From Bodo saltans (taxonomy: Eukaryota; Euglenozoa; Kinetoplastea; Eubodonida; Bodonidae): a stretch of DNA of 22,151 nt. Where the stretch lies: NCBI GenBank assembly GCA_001460835.1, contig CYKH01002042.1:10034-32184 (forward strand), read 5' to 3'. The translations under genes and the position numbers were made by a program. Under the pieces are notes generated by a model, which saw only the letters and a program-made list of their open reading frames with translations, made no database searches and was not told the origin of the DNA. Shown piece after piece: positions 9,465 to 17,790 of the stretch. Position 1 is the stretch's first letter, and each line of letters starts with the position of its first letter.

Positions 9465-9998
9465 ATGTTTTCTCGTCCACACAACCGCTCAACAGTGTCG
9501 TACGTAGACGTAAGCGTAGACTTGGCTCAAGTTCGCACGTTAGACACATTTCACTCGTTCCTCGAGGCATTAGACGGTGAGCTGACTTCGGTGTACGACG
9601 GGAAACTAGTTCGTGCTGCAGCAGAGCCCATCTTGTACTCTTCCTTCGCCGACGGTGATGCATTTGCTAACGAATTAAGTGAGAGAGCGTTCAATTTGCT
9701 TCAAGAGTACGACGCCTCTCATGCTCAAGCAACAGAGCTGCGTGGCGCTTATGAAGCCATGATGGCAGCACGCCCAGTGCCCGTGAAGCCGGAGCCTAAA
9801 TTCGACGAGAACGGCGAAGAAATTCCTCCTCCACCAAAATCCAAGAAGGTCCTACGCGAAGAGGCAGAGCAGCGAAAGCGTGACACTGAGCAGCTTCGTG
9901 CAGTGCTTACCGTCGAACACCGCGAGACTTGTGCCTCTATCAAGCTCAAGAACGTCTTCAACGCGAAGGTGATTCGTGTCCCGGTGGCGCGCAATTAG
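9465..9998 (+). CDS. Hypothetical protein, coiled-coil-prone, function unknown
   Basis: 177 residues. I do not recognise a family. The first 100 residues look helical and acidic. A short linker rich in proline and charge follows (ENGEEIPPPPKSKK, around 122-135), then a strongly charged helix (LREEAEQRKRDTEQLRAV). The C-terminus is basic (NAKVIRVPVARN). There is no signal peptide or membrane segment. The ATG is the first one after the polypyrimidine-AG signal. It sits between two other small or RNA-related genes, but in a kinetoplastid array that is no evidence of shared function. Confidence 0.75.
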   Translation: MFSRPHNRSTVSYVDVSVDLAQVRTLDTFHSFLEALDGELTSVYDGKLVRAAAEPILYSSFADGDAFANELSERAFNLLQEYDASHAQATELRGAYEAMMAARPVPVKPEPKFDENGEEIPPPPKSKKVLREEAEQRKRDTEQLRAVLTVEHRETCASIKLKNVFNAKVIRVPVARN

Positions 9999-10110
9999 TG
10001 GCTCAGCCAACTATTGTATGTAAATCAATGACGCCCTCATTGGGGAGATGTACCTTTATCTGAAGGGTGAGCACTGATCTCTCAATAGCTTGATTATGTT
10101 AGCAAGCGAA

Positions 10111-10144
10111 CTTCTCCTTCATCATTTACTTCTATCGCACAAAG
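10111..10144 (+). promoter_or_regulatory. Trans-splice acceptor for the PRORP gene
   Basis: A pyrimidine-rich stretch (CTTCTCCTTCATCATTTACT and following) leads to the first AG at 10143-10144, which is 9 bases before the ATG at 10154. Another AG directly abuts the ATG. Confidence 0.5.
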
Positions 10145-10153
10145 ATCACATAG

Positions 10154-11911
10154 ATGTCGACGGCAGATGACACTGCCCCACCTAAGTGGAAGCGACCACG
10201 TGTTGAGGGCCCTCCTGATGTTCCCCTCAGCTCAACTTCCAACCCTTTTGTTGCGGCGATGATCGAGGCGAATAACAAAGAGACGAAACAGAAGAAGCGC
10301 ATGTACATCCACGACGTGTACAACGAAGCGATTATTGCGTGTGCTCGCGGTGAGACAAACCTTCCGTGGTGGTCGACAGACGAAGAAGCAGATACGCTGA
10401 TGATGTCGATTGCTCAGGAGGGACGTGACCGTCACTCCATTCTTCCCTCATCCACGGCACTGTCTCGTGTGTTCTTTGATTTCAACCTTCGAGAAAAGTG
10501 CACTCCACCTCGAGCGACTTCGAGAGAGCTGCTTCACTTCATTTTGGACAGCAAGGAGGCCCTCCCCGCAGCTTTTAAGAAATCGGTTGACGAGAAGGTC
10601 GTTGCGGTGGGGCTGCGATTTGCGTTATCTGGTTGCGCAACAGACACGATAAAGCAGAAGCTAGCGTCGGACCTCATGGACGCGGTGCCGGCGGATACCA
10701 TTCGAAGAAGAATGTTCACACCCGTCTTCGAGCACTGCGCGGCGACGCACAATACTTCGCTCATGCAGGCCATGCTTGCTCGAGGCCTTGCTGGTGGTAT
10801 GGAGTTTTGGGACTCTGATTTTCAACTGATGCTTCAAGCCCTCTCACCTTCGAACTTAGACACGAGTGCGCTCACCGCAATACTTCATGGTCTCATTCAC
10901 CACCAGCCAGTTGTGGGAGCACGGAATGCCTCCTTGATCAAGTCACTGCTTGGTGGTCAGGAGGTCCACATGCCCTCCACCGGCCGATGCCCTCAGTGTG
11001 GAGAGCAGCTCACACACTTTGAGTTCACCGAGGCCGAGAGATCTATTATGGTGGAGGATATCATGGAGAAGCTCATCCGCCCACGAATCGCTGCCGTCAG
11101 CCACTACCAGCCGAACCTTCTAGTTGATGACGCGATGAGGACAAAGAGAGAGGAGGACTTAGGCGCCTTCCTGGAGGCAATCAAGACGATGGAGTTCGAC
11201 GCTGTGATAGACGGCGCCAACGTGGGCTACTATGGCCTCTCCCACTGGTATTCTAAGGCGAAGCGTGCTTTGCTGGAGTCTCGAGGGCTCAACGTGGAGA
11301 AGGTGAGCTACGGAGAACTGCATGACGTCCCATTCCCGGTAGATGTGTCCCCACAGTTCTCCACCCTCGATGAGATGGTGACAAATGTTCGTCGCCTTGG
11401 CTACAAACCTTTGATTGTGCTGCACGAGCGTCACACATCCCTTGCCACTGCCCCAGCATACAATGCACCCTACTTGCAGAAATGGAGAGACGAGAATGTG
11501 TTGCTGCCCAGCCCAGGGTTCCTCAACGACGACTACTGTTGGTTGCTCGCTGCCATGATGAGGAAGTCTTGCGCTGTCGTCACCAATGACTTGATGCGAG
11601 ACCACCATTTTGGAATGCTGAGCCAACGGTCGTTTCTTCGTTGGCGACAACGCGTACGAATTCCTTACAAGGCCTTCGTGCAAGCGGTTGATGGTGCAGT
11701 GAAGTTGAATGTCCTTCGCCCATCAGTTTTTTCAACATGGACCCAGCAAGATGCCAGCACCCGGCGTTGGCACGTTCCGTTTCTGAAGTCCAAGGAAACG
11801 CTAGACCAAGCAACGAATAAGATTCGCAAGGAGGGCGATGAGCGAGACGATCTGGACAAAGACGGCGGCGATCATTGTGAGGCGTGGATTTGCACTGACC
11901 CTTTTGCGTAA
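10154..11911 (+). CDS. Protein-only RNase P (PRORP), tRNA 5'-leader endonuclease
   Basis: 585 residues. PRORP removes 5' leaders from pre-tRNA without an RNA subunit. A helical, PPR-like region (about 50-270) precedes a split zinc domain and an NYN metallonuclease. Zinc ligands: C279 and C282 (CPQC), H540 (RRWHVPF) and C580 (EAWICTDP). Catalytic acidic residues: D353 (VIDGANVGYYG), D459 and D460 (FLNDDYCW) and D479 (VVTNDLMRDH). These match the four Asp and the CC..H..C set known in plant PRORP, so the enzyme looks intact. D353 to D459 spans 106 residues, longer than the roughly 75 I recall for Arabidopsis PRORP1, implying an insertion. The N-terminus has a basic PPKWKRPR stretch resembling a nuclear localisation signal and no obvious mitochondrial presequence. 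It is therefore probably the nuclear paralogue (trypanosomes have nuclear and mitochondrial forms). Confidence 0.92.
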   Translation: MSTADDTAPPKWKRPRVEGPPDVPLSSTSNPFVAAMIEANNKETKQKKRMYIHDVYNEAIIACARGETNLPWWSTDEEADTLMMSIAQEGRDRHSILPSSTALSRVFFDFNLREKCTPPRATSRELLHFILDSKEALPAAFKKSVDEKVVAVGLRFALSGCATDTIKQKLASDLMDAVPADTIRRRMFTPVFEHCAATHNTSLMQAMLARGLAGGMEFWDSDFQLMLQALSPSNLDTSALTAILHGLIHHQPVVGARNASLIKSLLGGQEVHMPSTGRCPQCGEQLTHFEFTEAERSIMVEDIMEKLIRPRIAAVSHYQPNLLVDDAMRTKREEDLGAFLEAIKTMEFDAVIDGANVGYYGLSHWYSKAKRALLESRGLNVEKVSYGELHDVPFPVDVSPQFSTLDEMVTNVRRLGYKPLIVLHERHTSLATAPAYNAPYLQKWRDENVLLPSPGFLNDDYCWLLAAMMRKSCAVVTNDLMRDHHFGMLSQRSFLRWRQRVRIPYKAFVQAVDGAVKLNVLRPSVFSTWTQQDASTRRWHVPFLKSKETLDQATNKIRKEGDERDDLDKDGGDHCEAWICTDPFA

Positions 11912-11983
11912 TGGATTGCACATTATTCTTTCAAGCTGCTACCAATTCACTGATTTCTATTTGCTGTCTACTGGAACGTCGTG

Positions 11984-12011
11984 CTCTATTTTTTTTTCTT
12001 TGTAATTTTAG
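11984..12011 (+). promoter_or_regulatory. Trans-splice acceptor for the eL37 gene
   Basis: CTCTATTTTTTTTTCTTTGT and following leads to TTTTAG at 12011, 12 bases before the ATG at 12024. Further AGs occur at 12017-12018 and 12022-12023. This is one of the strongest tracts in the window, consistent with a highly expressed gene. Confidence 0.6.
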
Positions 12012-12023
12012 GTGTCAGCTTAG

Positions 12024-12278
12024 ATGACCAAGGGTACCACCTCGATGGGTGCGCGCCACGGCCGCACTCACATTCTGTGCCGTCGCTGCGGCAAGAACGC
12101 CTTCCACGTCCAGTGGGAGCGTTGCGCCGCCTGCGCCTACCCCCGTGCCTCCCGCCGTCGCTTCAACTGGTCCGTGAAGGCCATCAAGCGCCGTCGCACC
12201 GGCACTGGCCGCTGCCGTTACCTGAAGGAGGTCAACCGCCGCATCAAGAACAACTTCAAGACCTCCATCAAGGCCTAA
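12024..12278 (+). CDS. RPL37: 60S ribosomal protein eL37
   Basis: 84 residues, close to the roughly 90 of other eukaryotes. It opens with MTKGTTSMGARHGRTH and carries the zinc-ribbon cysteines C19, C22, C34 and C37 (LCRRCG, then CAACAYP). A very basic tail follows, including WSVKAIKRRRTGTGRCRY, which contacts rRNA in the large subunit. Codon use is sharply different from its neighbours: no sense codon ends in A, and about 73 of 84 third positions are G or C, with CGC/CGT for Arg and AAG for Lys. That is typical of a highly translated gene under codon selection. The start is the only in-frame ATG that preserves the family N-terminus. Confidence 0.98.
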   Translation: MTKGTTSMGARHGRTHILCRRCGKNAFHVQWERCAACAYPRASRRRFNWSVKAIKRRRTGTGRCRYLKEVNRRIKNNFKTSIKA

Positions 12279-12351
12279 GCATGACAACGGACTAGCCGTT
12301 CACCAATGTTGATTTCGTTCTTACTTCAAAACAATACAAAGTTTTTAAATG

Positions 12352-12406
12352 TTGCTCTCTTCTTTTTTTCCATGAAATGAAACTGTGTTCTTCCATCCTA
12401 CTTGAG
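12352..12406 (+). promoter_or_regulatory. Likely trans-splice acceptor region for the membrane-protein gene
   Basis: A pyrimidine tract (12352-12371) and a second pyrimidine-rich stretch (12389-12402) precede the first AG at 12405-12406. The next AG is at 12416-12417. Both lie upstream of the uORF ATG at 12431 and the main ATG at 12442. Confidence 0.45.
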
Positions 12407-12430
12407 TTTGATTGAAGTACTTTCTAATCG

Positions 12431-12445
12431 ATGGCAACACGATGA
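12431..12445 (+). promoter_or_regulatory. Minimal uORF overlapping the main start codon (ATGA)
   Basis: The first ATG after the predicted acceptor opens a 4-codon ORF (Met-Ala-Thr-Arg-stop). Its TGA at 12443-12445 overlaps the ATG at 12442-12444. The layout could impose reinitiation or leaky scanning on the downstream gene. The sequence fact is direct; function is inferred and depends on the true 5' end. Confidence 0.45.
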
Positions 12446-13107
12446 TGTGGCCCTCTTGCATCTCCCGCGCAGTCTCCTTCATTGCCTGGACATTCGTTGT
12501 GCTTGTTGTCTTGGCTAACGGATCTACCGTGCACTTAGTGTTCGAAAGGACTGTGAGCGACCTTGAGGCTGCAGCCGACGAGATCGTCACAAACCTCACG
12601 GCGTCGTTGTACCAAGTGACGTGTCTGCAGCGTTACTCGATACTCAACCACTCCAACAACTACTTCCCCAACACCCCGCCAATCCCTATCATTGAGATGG
12701 GGATGATTAGCATCGATGCAACAGATGGTGTAGCTTCTGCAGTTCTTAGCGGCTACTCCATGATGAGCTTCACGTTTGGGAGCAACGCGACAGCCAACCT
12801 CTTGATGTACTTAGCCAACGTCGACATGGGCAAGGGAGGTTTGATCCCCATCTTCAACCCTATCCGTACCATGGGTGTTGTCGGTGGGCAGTGGCTTCGA
12901 CCTCAAAGCGTCGCTATCGATGACACCCTCAGCGTGCCACTGACAGTGTCGCTTGCGGTGGTCGTGTTCTTGGCGTTTTCACTAGCCAGCATTATTTCAT
13001 CACGCCGCCGCTTGATTCAGGAATCTAGGGGAATCAATTTCAATGATCTTATCAGGCTTGAGACGGAGCTGTACGAAGATGCGGACAGACGATTAATGCA
13101 ACTGTAA
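12442..13107 (+). CDS. Predicted type I membrane glycoprotein, function unknown
   Basis: 221 residues from the first in-frame ATG at 12442 (the longer ORF opens at a TTG). The N-terminus is a signal peptide or anchor: residues about 8-25 are hydrophobic (VSFIAWTFVVLVVLA). The presumed luminal part has N-glycosylation sequons NGS, NLT, NHS and NAT and a single Cys (TCLQ). A transmembrane helix lies near 174-192 (LTVSLAVVVFLAFSLASII), followed by a basic stop-transfer SSRRR and a roughly 28-residue cytoplasmic tail. I do not recognise the family. A segment rich in G, M and I (IEMGMISIDATDG) and the run NPIRTMGVVGGQWLRP may be family hallmarks. The predicted site is the secretory pathway or cell surface. 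An out-of-frame uORF overlaps its start. Confidence 0.75.
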   Translation: MMWPSCISRAVSFIAWTFVVLVVLANGSTVHLVFERTVSDLEAAADEIVTNLTASLYQVTCLQRYSILNHSNNYFPNTPPIPIIEMGMISIDATDGVASAVLSGYSMMSFTFGSNATANLLMYLANVDMGKGGLIPIFNPIRTMGVVGGQWLRPQSVAIDDTLSVPLTVSLAVVVFLAFSLASIISSRRRLIQESRGINFNDLIRLETELYEDADRRLMQL

Positions 13108-13262
13108 ATTCATGACGGGTTCCACGGCCTGTTTTTGTTCTAAAGTAATGATCGCCTCATCTGCAGATTCTCTTGCGTAAGAAATTGCTTGCTGCATATT
13201 GATGTCTATTCTACAAAGAAACGATACTGGTCTGCACCGATCAACGAATATTTTAGTGAGAC

Positions 13263-15434
13263 ATGTTGGTCTTGAAGAAGCATCTGGTGGACAGGACCCT
13301 GCGAACTTCGTTGAAGCAAATCGAGCGGGAATTCCAGGCGCAACGTCTTTTTGTCCTTGCACCACTGCGCAACGAATTTCATCACGATGCAGACGCAACC
13401 CATGGTGTACTGATGGCGAGTGAAACTATCACGAGACATCTTCAAACGTTAGACATTGCCCGTCGCGCTGAGTTTTGTGAATCGTTAAATCATTTCGTGT
13501 TGTCCACTGAGCACTCAGTCACAGTGCCTTCGTCGTTACAAGAGCAGATTGCCGTCATCGCACCTCAGCAACCTTTTTTTGTGAAGGGTCCCGTTCCGCA
13601 CGTAGTTAGCGAGCTTCGACGTCGTGCACAGAGATACCTCGGTGTCCACTGCGGCCGCTGCATTGCCGAGGAGGGTCTTGATGCAGTGGAGAAAAGGATC
13701 GAGTCGCTTTTATCCTCGCCACCGTTGCTGAGCGATGCGTTTCAATGTGGCGTCTACCACGGTATGATCCTTGCTTTGTGCGATACGGACCCTGCCATGG
13801 CCCACGCCGTGTCCCTCAACGGCGACCTGCCTCCCATTAACACTGCGGTTGCAGTTGCGTTAGCCCGCGTCCCAAAGATAGAGGGCACAGACATGTCTCA
13901 GCTGAGCGAACTCGCGTCGGCGTTCAGTGCCAAGGATGCTCTTGTTCCTTCGTGGGCTACCGTGGCAACGGCGTTGGCACTCAGAGCGCGGAAGATTCAC
14001 TGGGATGCGTCGTTGCCACAGCCAGTGAGGGGTGCAGCACTATCAGCCCTCAAGTCACTGTCAGCCTCCTACCGAGTTGACCCCACGGTAGTGTTTGCAT
14101 CCAACGTGATGTCTATTCAAGAGTGGGCAGTGGCGCAATCAGGCTCAAGTGGAGCCACAAGTGTCGCGGCAGAAGAGCGCGTGCTTCAAAAACTCATCCA
14201 ACTGCAGGCGTCTCTTAAGAGCGTCACTGCTAATGCTGTCGGGCACATCGTCATGTCAGACGTTGAGCGGCCGTGGGTATCTCACCTCGTTGCACAGCGA
14301 GAAGAGGATGCATTGGTCTGGCACAGCGACCTTCACACAATCCTGGAAGACCCCAAACGCTGGCTCGTCGATTCGAGGCAATTACGAGCGTATGCGGAGT
14401 TGCTACCGGAGATTACGTGTCACCACTCAAGCTTTTCGGCATTTCTTGATGAGTGCGGTGAGTGCTACCTCGGGGAGCAGCCTGATTCAATTCGGTTCAG
14501 TTTGCAAGATACGAGGCCCACGAGCAATGGTGTCTTGCCAGAACTAGCGAAACACGAAGCTCAAGCGATTTTGCTTGCGCTGGCGCCGGTGTCGTCGTAC
14601 TGGATGACGTTGATCAAAAAGCACTTTGACAACGTTACAATGACGAAGTCTACTGATGGTCTCGCGTGGCTGGTGGAGGTGCGGCTTCCTGCTGTCCATG
14701 AGGCGGCGCAGCACACCGACGGTGCACCTTTGCCTGAAATCGTGTTCGAGGACAAGGACATCGTCGCGTTTAACAAGCCAGCGGGATTGCCTGTGTCCCG
14801 CCATGCGCTGTGCTGCTCTCAACGAGGCGGTGCCCCATTCACAGATTTGTCAAGCATCTTGTTGAAGTCAGATCGGTTTCCCATGTTCAAACCTGAAAGT
14901 GGCGTCTTTCGTGGTGGGCAGCTGCATCGGCTTGACCTTGACACGACTGGCGTGATTCTTTACGCCAAAACAGAACATGCAATGCGAAGTCTGCGCCATC
15001 AGATTGGGACCAGTGCTGAGTATGGGAGTTACCCAAAGTGTTACACGGCGTTGTGCCGTGTGTTGGAAAGTGATCTTAGCGCGATCAAAATGGCCGGTGT
15101 CATCCATGACAGCCACGACTCGAGAATCACGACGCGCTACTCCGTCCTTGAGTTCTTCAAGGCCCCTCGCGTGGCGCTGGTGGAATGCCGAATTCAGCAA
15201 GGAAAGAAGCACCAAATTAGACGCCACTTAGCTTCCATCGGAATGCCAATCTTGCATGATGTGGATTACGGAGGTGCGGCCTGCACGACGCCGCTGATGG
15301 ATCGTGTTGCCCTTCATGCCTCAGGCATCACCTTCGTGCACCCAACACGGAGGACACCGTTACACATTGCTGCAACGCTCCCAGCAGACATGACCGATGC
15401 ATTGCGAATTCTTCACAACTCTTCTCGCAAGTAA
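13263..15434 (+). CDS. RluA-type RNA pseudouridine synthase with long N-terminal extension
   Basis: 723 residues. The C-terminal third (about 490-690) is an RluA/RsuA-class pseudouridine synthase, which isomerises uridine to pseudouridine in rRNA, tRNA or mRNA. Visible motifs: FNKPAG (503-508), the catalytic HRLDLDTTG with D558 as nucleophile, and the late motif GKKHQIRRHLA (647-657), followed by GMPILHDVDYGG. The roughly 480 residues in front show no domain I recognise, so the protein is about twice the size of a bacterial RluA. The N-terminus is basic and hydrophobic (MLVLKKHLVDRTLRTSLKQ), compatible with mitochondrial import but not decisive. The acceptor upstream is weak (TATTTTAG at 13249-13256), so the start could also be the ATG at 13413. 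Its RNA target cannot be told from sequence. Confidence 0.88.
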   Translation: MLVLKKHLVDRTLRTSLKQIEREFQAQRLFVLAPLRNEFHHDADATHGVLMASETITRHLQTLDIARRAEFCESLNHFVLSTEHSVTVPSSLQEQIAVIAPQQPFFVKGPVPHVVSELRRRAQRYLGVHCGRCIAEEGLDAVEKRIESLLSSPPLLSDAFQCGVYHGMILALCDTDPAMAHAVSLNGDLPPINTAVAVALARVPKIEGTDMSQLSELASAFSAKDALVPSWATVATALALRARKIHWDASLPQPVRGAALSALKSLSASYRVDPTVVFASNVMSIQEWAVAQSGSSGATSVAAEERVLQKLIQLQASLKSVTANAVGHIVMSDVERPWVSHLVAQREEDALVWHSDLHTILEDPKRWLVDSRQLRAYAELLPEITCHHSSFSAFLDECGECYLGEQPDSIRFSLQDTRPTSNGVLPELAKHEAQAILLALAPVSSYWMTLIKKHFDNVTMTKSTDGLAWLVEVRLPAVHEAAQHTDGAPLPEIVFEDKDIVAFNKPAGLPVSRHALCCSQRGGAPFTDLSSILLKSDRFPMFKPESGVFRGGQLHRLDLDTTGVILYAKTEHAMRSLRHQIGTSAEYGSYPKCYTALCRVLESDLSAIKMAGVIHDSHDSRITTRYSVLEFFKAPRVALVECRIQQGKKHQIRRHLASIGMPILHDVDYGGAACTTPLMDRVALHASGITFVHPTRRTPLHIAATLPADMTDALRILHNSSRK

Positions 15435-15506
15435 GTGTTTCAGTACAAATGACAAGAGTATGTTCCCAATAACATAGCGCTACGGTTGCCTTTTCTCCTG
15501 CCATTC

Positions 15507-15529
15507 CCTCGTCTTTTTTTTCTTATCAG
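15507..15529 (+). promoter_or_regulatory. Trans-splice acceptor for the Exo70-like gene
   Basis: CCCTCGTCTTTTTTTTCTTA and following ends in an AG at 15528-15529. The predicted 5' UTR is 56 bases with no intervening ATG before 15586. Confidence 0.6.
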
Positions 15530-15585
15530 TGTCGCCCATATTGAAATCAGAGTGCGCAATACCTTCACGTTCGCATCCGTAAGCT

Positions 15586-17790
15586 ATGGAGAGTGTCGCT
15601 GCTCTCGATGTCCAACTGCAGCACCTGACTTCCCTCTCCAAAGCAAATGCAAGGCTTCTCGATTCGATCACCGATGTTGCTGCGTCCATTCAACTGAGGA
15701 GCAACAGAATACGGCAAGACGTAGTGCCATGGGGGACTTCTCAAGATCAAATTACAGAAACGATTGAAGAATCGTTCAAAGCGGCAAGATCTTACCAGAC
15801 GCCCCCCTTTGTCCCGCAGGTTCTGAATCGACGCGTCAAGGACCCAGTCCTCATCTGCAGAACCATTGATCACCTAGTCTACGCCAATGAGTACTTGTCG
15901 TCCAAGCCCTCAAACGACTACGGCGATAAACTTGCGGATACGATGAGTGAGAAGTTGAAGCAGATTGTCATTGTGTCAAATGAGGCAATCCAAGGCGCAT
16001 TCGTTCAGGCTACTGGTCGACTGGGTGCCCTGAGCGGCATGACGTCGAAGGATTTTCGAACCCCAGCGAAGCAAAGCTCCAGAACTGCACTAGCCTCACA
16101 AAACGGTCTTCCCCTCATCTTCCACTCCAAAGTGCCGTTGAAGGATATCAACTCGTTGGTGCAGAAAGTGTACGAGAGCTTTGACTCCCTTGAAACGGTT
16201 CACGTTGCAGTGCGAGAACATCTTGGCGAAAAAATGGGAGCGGTGCTCAAAGAACTCTTCGACGCACCGTACTTGGAAGAAAGCGAGGGGGCTGCTCGAG
16301 ATCCGAGTGCGTCGCACGCCAATCTGTCTGCCCTTGCAAAGCATTACCAGCCGGGTGCCCATAAATTTATTGGCCACAGCGCATCATGCAGGGTGATGGT
16401 CAAAGAGGTTGCTGAAGTTGTCCAGGAGTATATCCTGGAGCCCACTAACGACGACTACAACGTCACCACAATGGCTGCCGAGCTGGCCCAACCTATTTTT
16501 GATCACGTCATGGACCGTGCCGTGGCGGCTGTTCAGCACGACGTGCCCTCGGATGCCACGGTGATGTTTATCGAGAGTCGAGGGGCTGGGATTGGACTTC
16601 ACCCAGCTGGGCGTTCGTCAGTAAATCGCCACTTTAGAGACTGCATCTTTGTGGGCCTGGATGCTATCGCTGAACTTTGGCGCTGGATTGAACTATCTGA
16701 GGGCCTCCCAGGGGATGCGGGAGATCTCCAAGATCATGTCCGGGACAAACTGTCGGAGTACTTGGACACCATACGAGAGTGCCTGATGACGTACCGCGAG
16801 GCGAAGGGGAAAATCAGAGTGAAGAAATTGGTGTTAGCCGCTACAGACAATGCGAGCAAGGAGTGGATCCCTGCGGTTGACTGCACCGTCCACGAATCAG
16901 CAACAAACATGCTTCACATGTTGCGTGTGCTTTTCACTTCATATTACGGTGCGGCAAAGTTGGCGTTGTACGGTCCTGGGGAGACAGCAGAGGACGATGT
17001 ATCCGCCAGGGAGGAACTTGAGGAGTTCGTTCAAGATTGTGTGCAGGGCACCATCGATGACTTGGTGGCCATCGCACAAGCTTCACTAGAGCTAAGCAAC
17101 ACCCAGGAGAGCTCCCACCGGTTCCGCGCCGCTAATGTCGCTGTCAAAACTCTTGGTGGCACCGCAAAGGAGCGCGTCCGACTTGACCCAGACATTTTTA
17201 TCATCAACAACGCATCGTTCCTCATGGAGCACTTGAAGAAAGAGACGTGTTTCACTAGCAAGGTAAGAAGGGAGCCACTGGACGATGCCCCGCCCCCGCC
17301 TAAAGTGACGCATTCAGGTAGCGATGAGTCAAGCGACGACGACAAGCCACCGCCACCCCCTCAATTCAAAGAAACACCCGTGATGAGCGACGTCCTTCAA
17401 TACCTCGAAGATATTCGAGATGAGCACGTGGAGGCGTATTGTGAATCCTGGGCATCCATGTTCCCCCCAATGGATGATGGTGAGCTGCGAGACGTGGCGG
17501 ATCCCCGCAATGATGATGCGATTCTAACCAAGGAGCAACGCATGGCCGTCAAGAAGTGGTACGGGGAAGTGGCCAGTCGACTTGAGCGCAGACTTGCACA
17601 TGGAAGTGTTCACGTGGTGATGGACGGTGCCATCCGCACCGCGCTGATTGACGGTGCGTCGCAACACGTTCGCGAAAACTTTGAAAAGATGGAGGATGTG
17701 CTCAATGGAAGGGAGTGGTCGAAACATCCCATCAAATGGTCCAAGGGTGACACTGCCCACTGGGTGGATGAAATGCAGAAATTGTTTTAG
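15586..17790 (+). CDS. Exo70-like exocyst complex subunit
   Basis: 734 residues, nearly all predicted helix. The N-terminus (1-60) has a long amphipathic helix. A segment near 85-105 (ICRTIDHLVYANEYL) fits the Exo70 N-terminal pattern. A segment FIINNASFLMEHLKK (about 543-557) matches the family's NN..Y/F core helix. The end, KHPIKWSKGDTAHWVDEMQ then KLF, matches the Exo70 terminus, where a K-[YW]-[ST] stretch precedes a helix closing in LF. Exo70 tethers secretory vesicles to the plasma membrane by binding phosphoinositides; the exocyst of trypanosomes has an Exo70. An unusual proline and acidic insert (about 566-605, PPPPK, SDESSDDD, PPPPPQ) interrupts the C-terminal bundle. The assignment is by pattern, not search; another helical tethering subunit is the alternative. 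Confidence 0.7.
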   Translation: MESVAALDVQLQHLTSLSKANARLLDSITDVAASIQLRSNRIRQDVVPWGTSQDQITETIEESFKAARSYQTPPFVPQVLNRRVKDPVLICRTIDHLVYANEYLSSKPSNDYGDKLADTMSEKLKQIVIVSNEAIQGAFVQATGRLGALSGMTSKDFRTPAKQSSRTALASQNGLPLIFHSKVPLKDINSLVQKVYESFDSLETVHVAVREHLGEKMGAVLKELFDAPYLEESEGAARDPSASHANLSALAKHYQPGAHKFIGHSASCRVMVKEVAEVVQEYILEPTNDDYNVTTMAAELAQPIFDHVMDRAVAAVQHDVPSDATVMFIESRGAGIGLHPAGRSSVNRHFRDCIFVGLDAIAELWRWIELSEGLPGDAGDLQDHVRDKLSEYLDTIRECLMTYREAKGKIRVKKLVLAATDNASKEWIPAVDCTVHESATNMLHMLRVLFTSYYGAAKLALYGPGETAEDDVSAREELEEFVQDCVQGTIDDLVAIAQASLELSNTQESSHRFRAANVAVKTLGGTAKERVRLDPDIFIINNASFLMEHLKKETCFTSKVRREPLDDAPPPPKVTHSGSDESSDDDKPPPPPQFKETPVMSDVLQYLEDIRDEHVEAYCESWASMFPPMDDGELRDVADPRNDDAILTKEQRMAVKKWYGEVASRLERRLAHGSVHVVMDGAIRTALIDGASQHVRENFEKMEDVLNGREWSKHPIKWSKGDTAHWVDEMQKLF

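Noticed and set aside
15486-15767. 93-residue + strand ORF overlapping the start of the Exo70-like gene
   Set aside because: It covers the polypyrimidine acceptor and is out of frame with the clear Exo70-like ORF.
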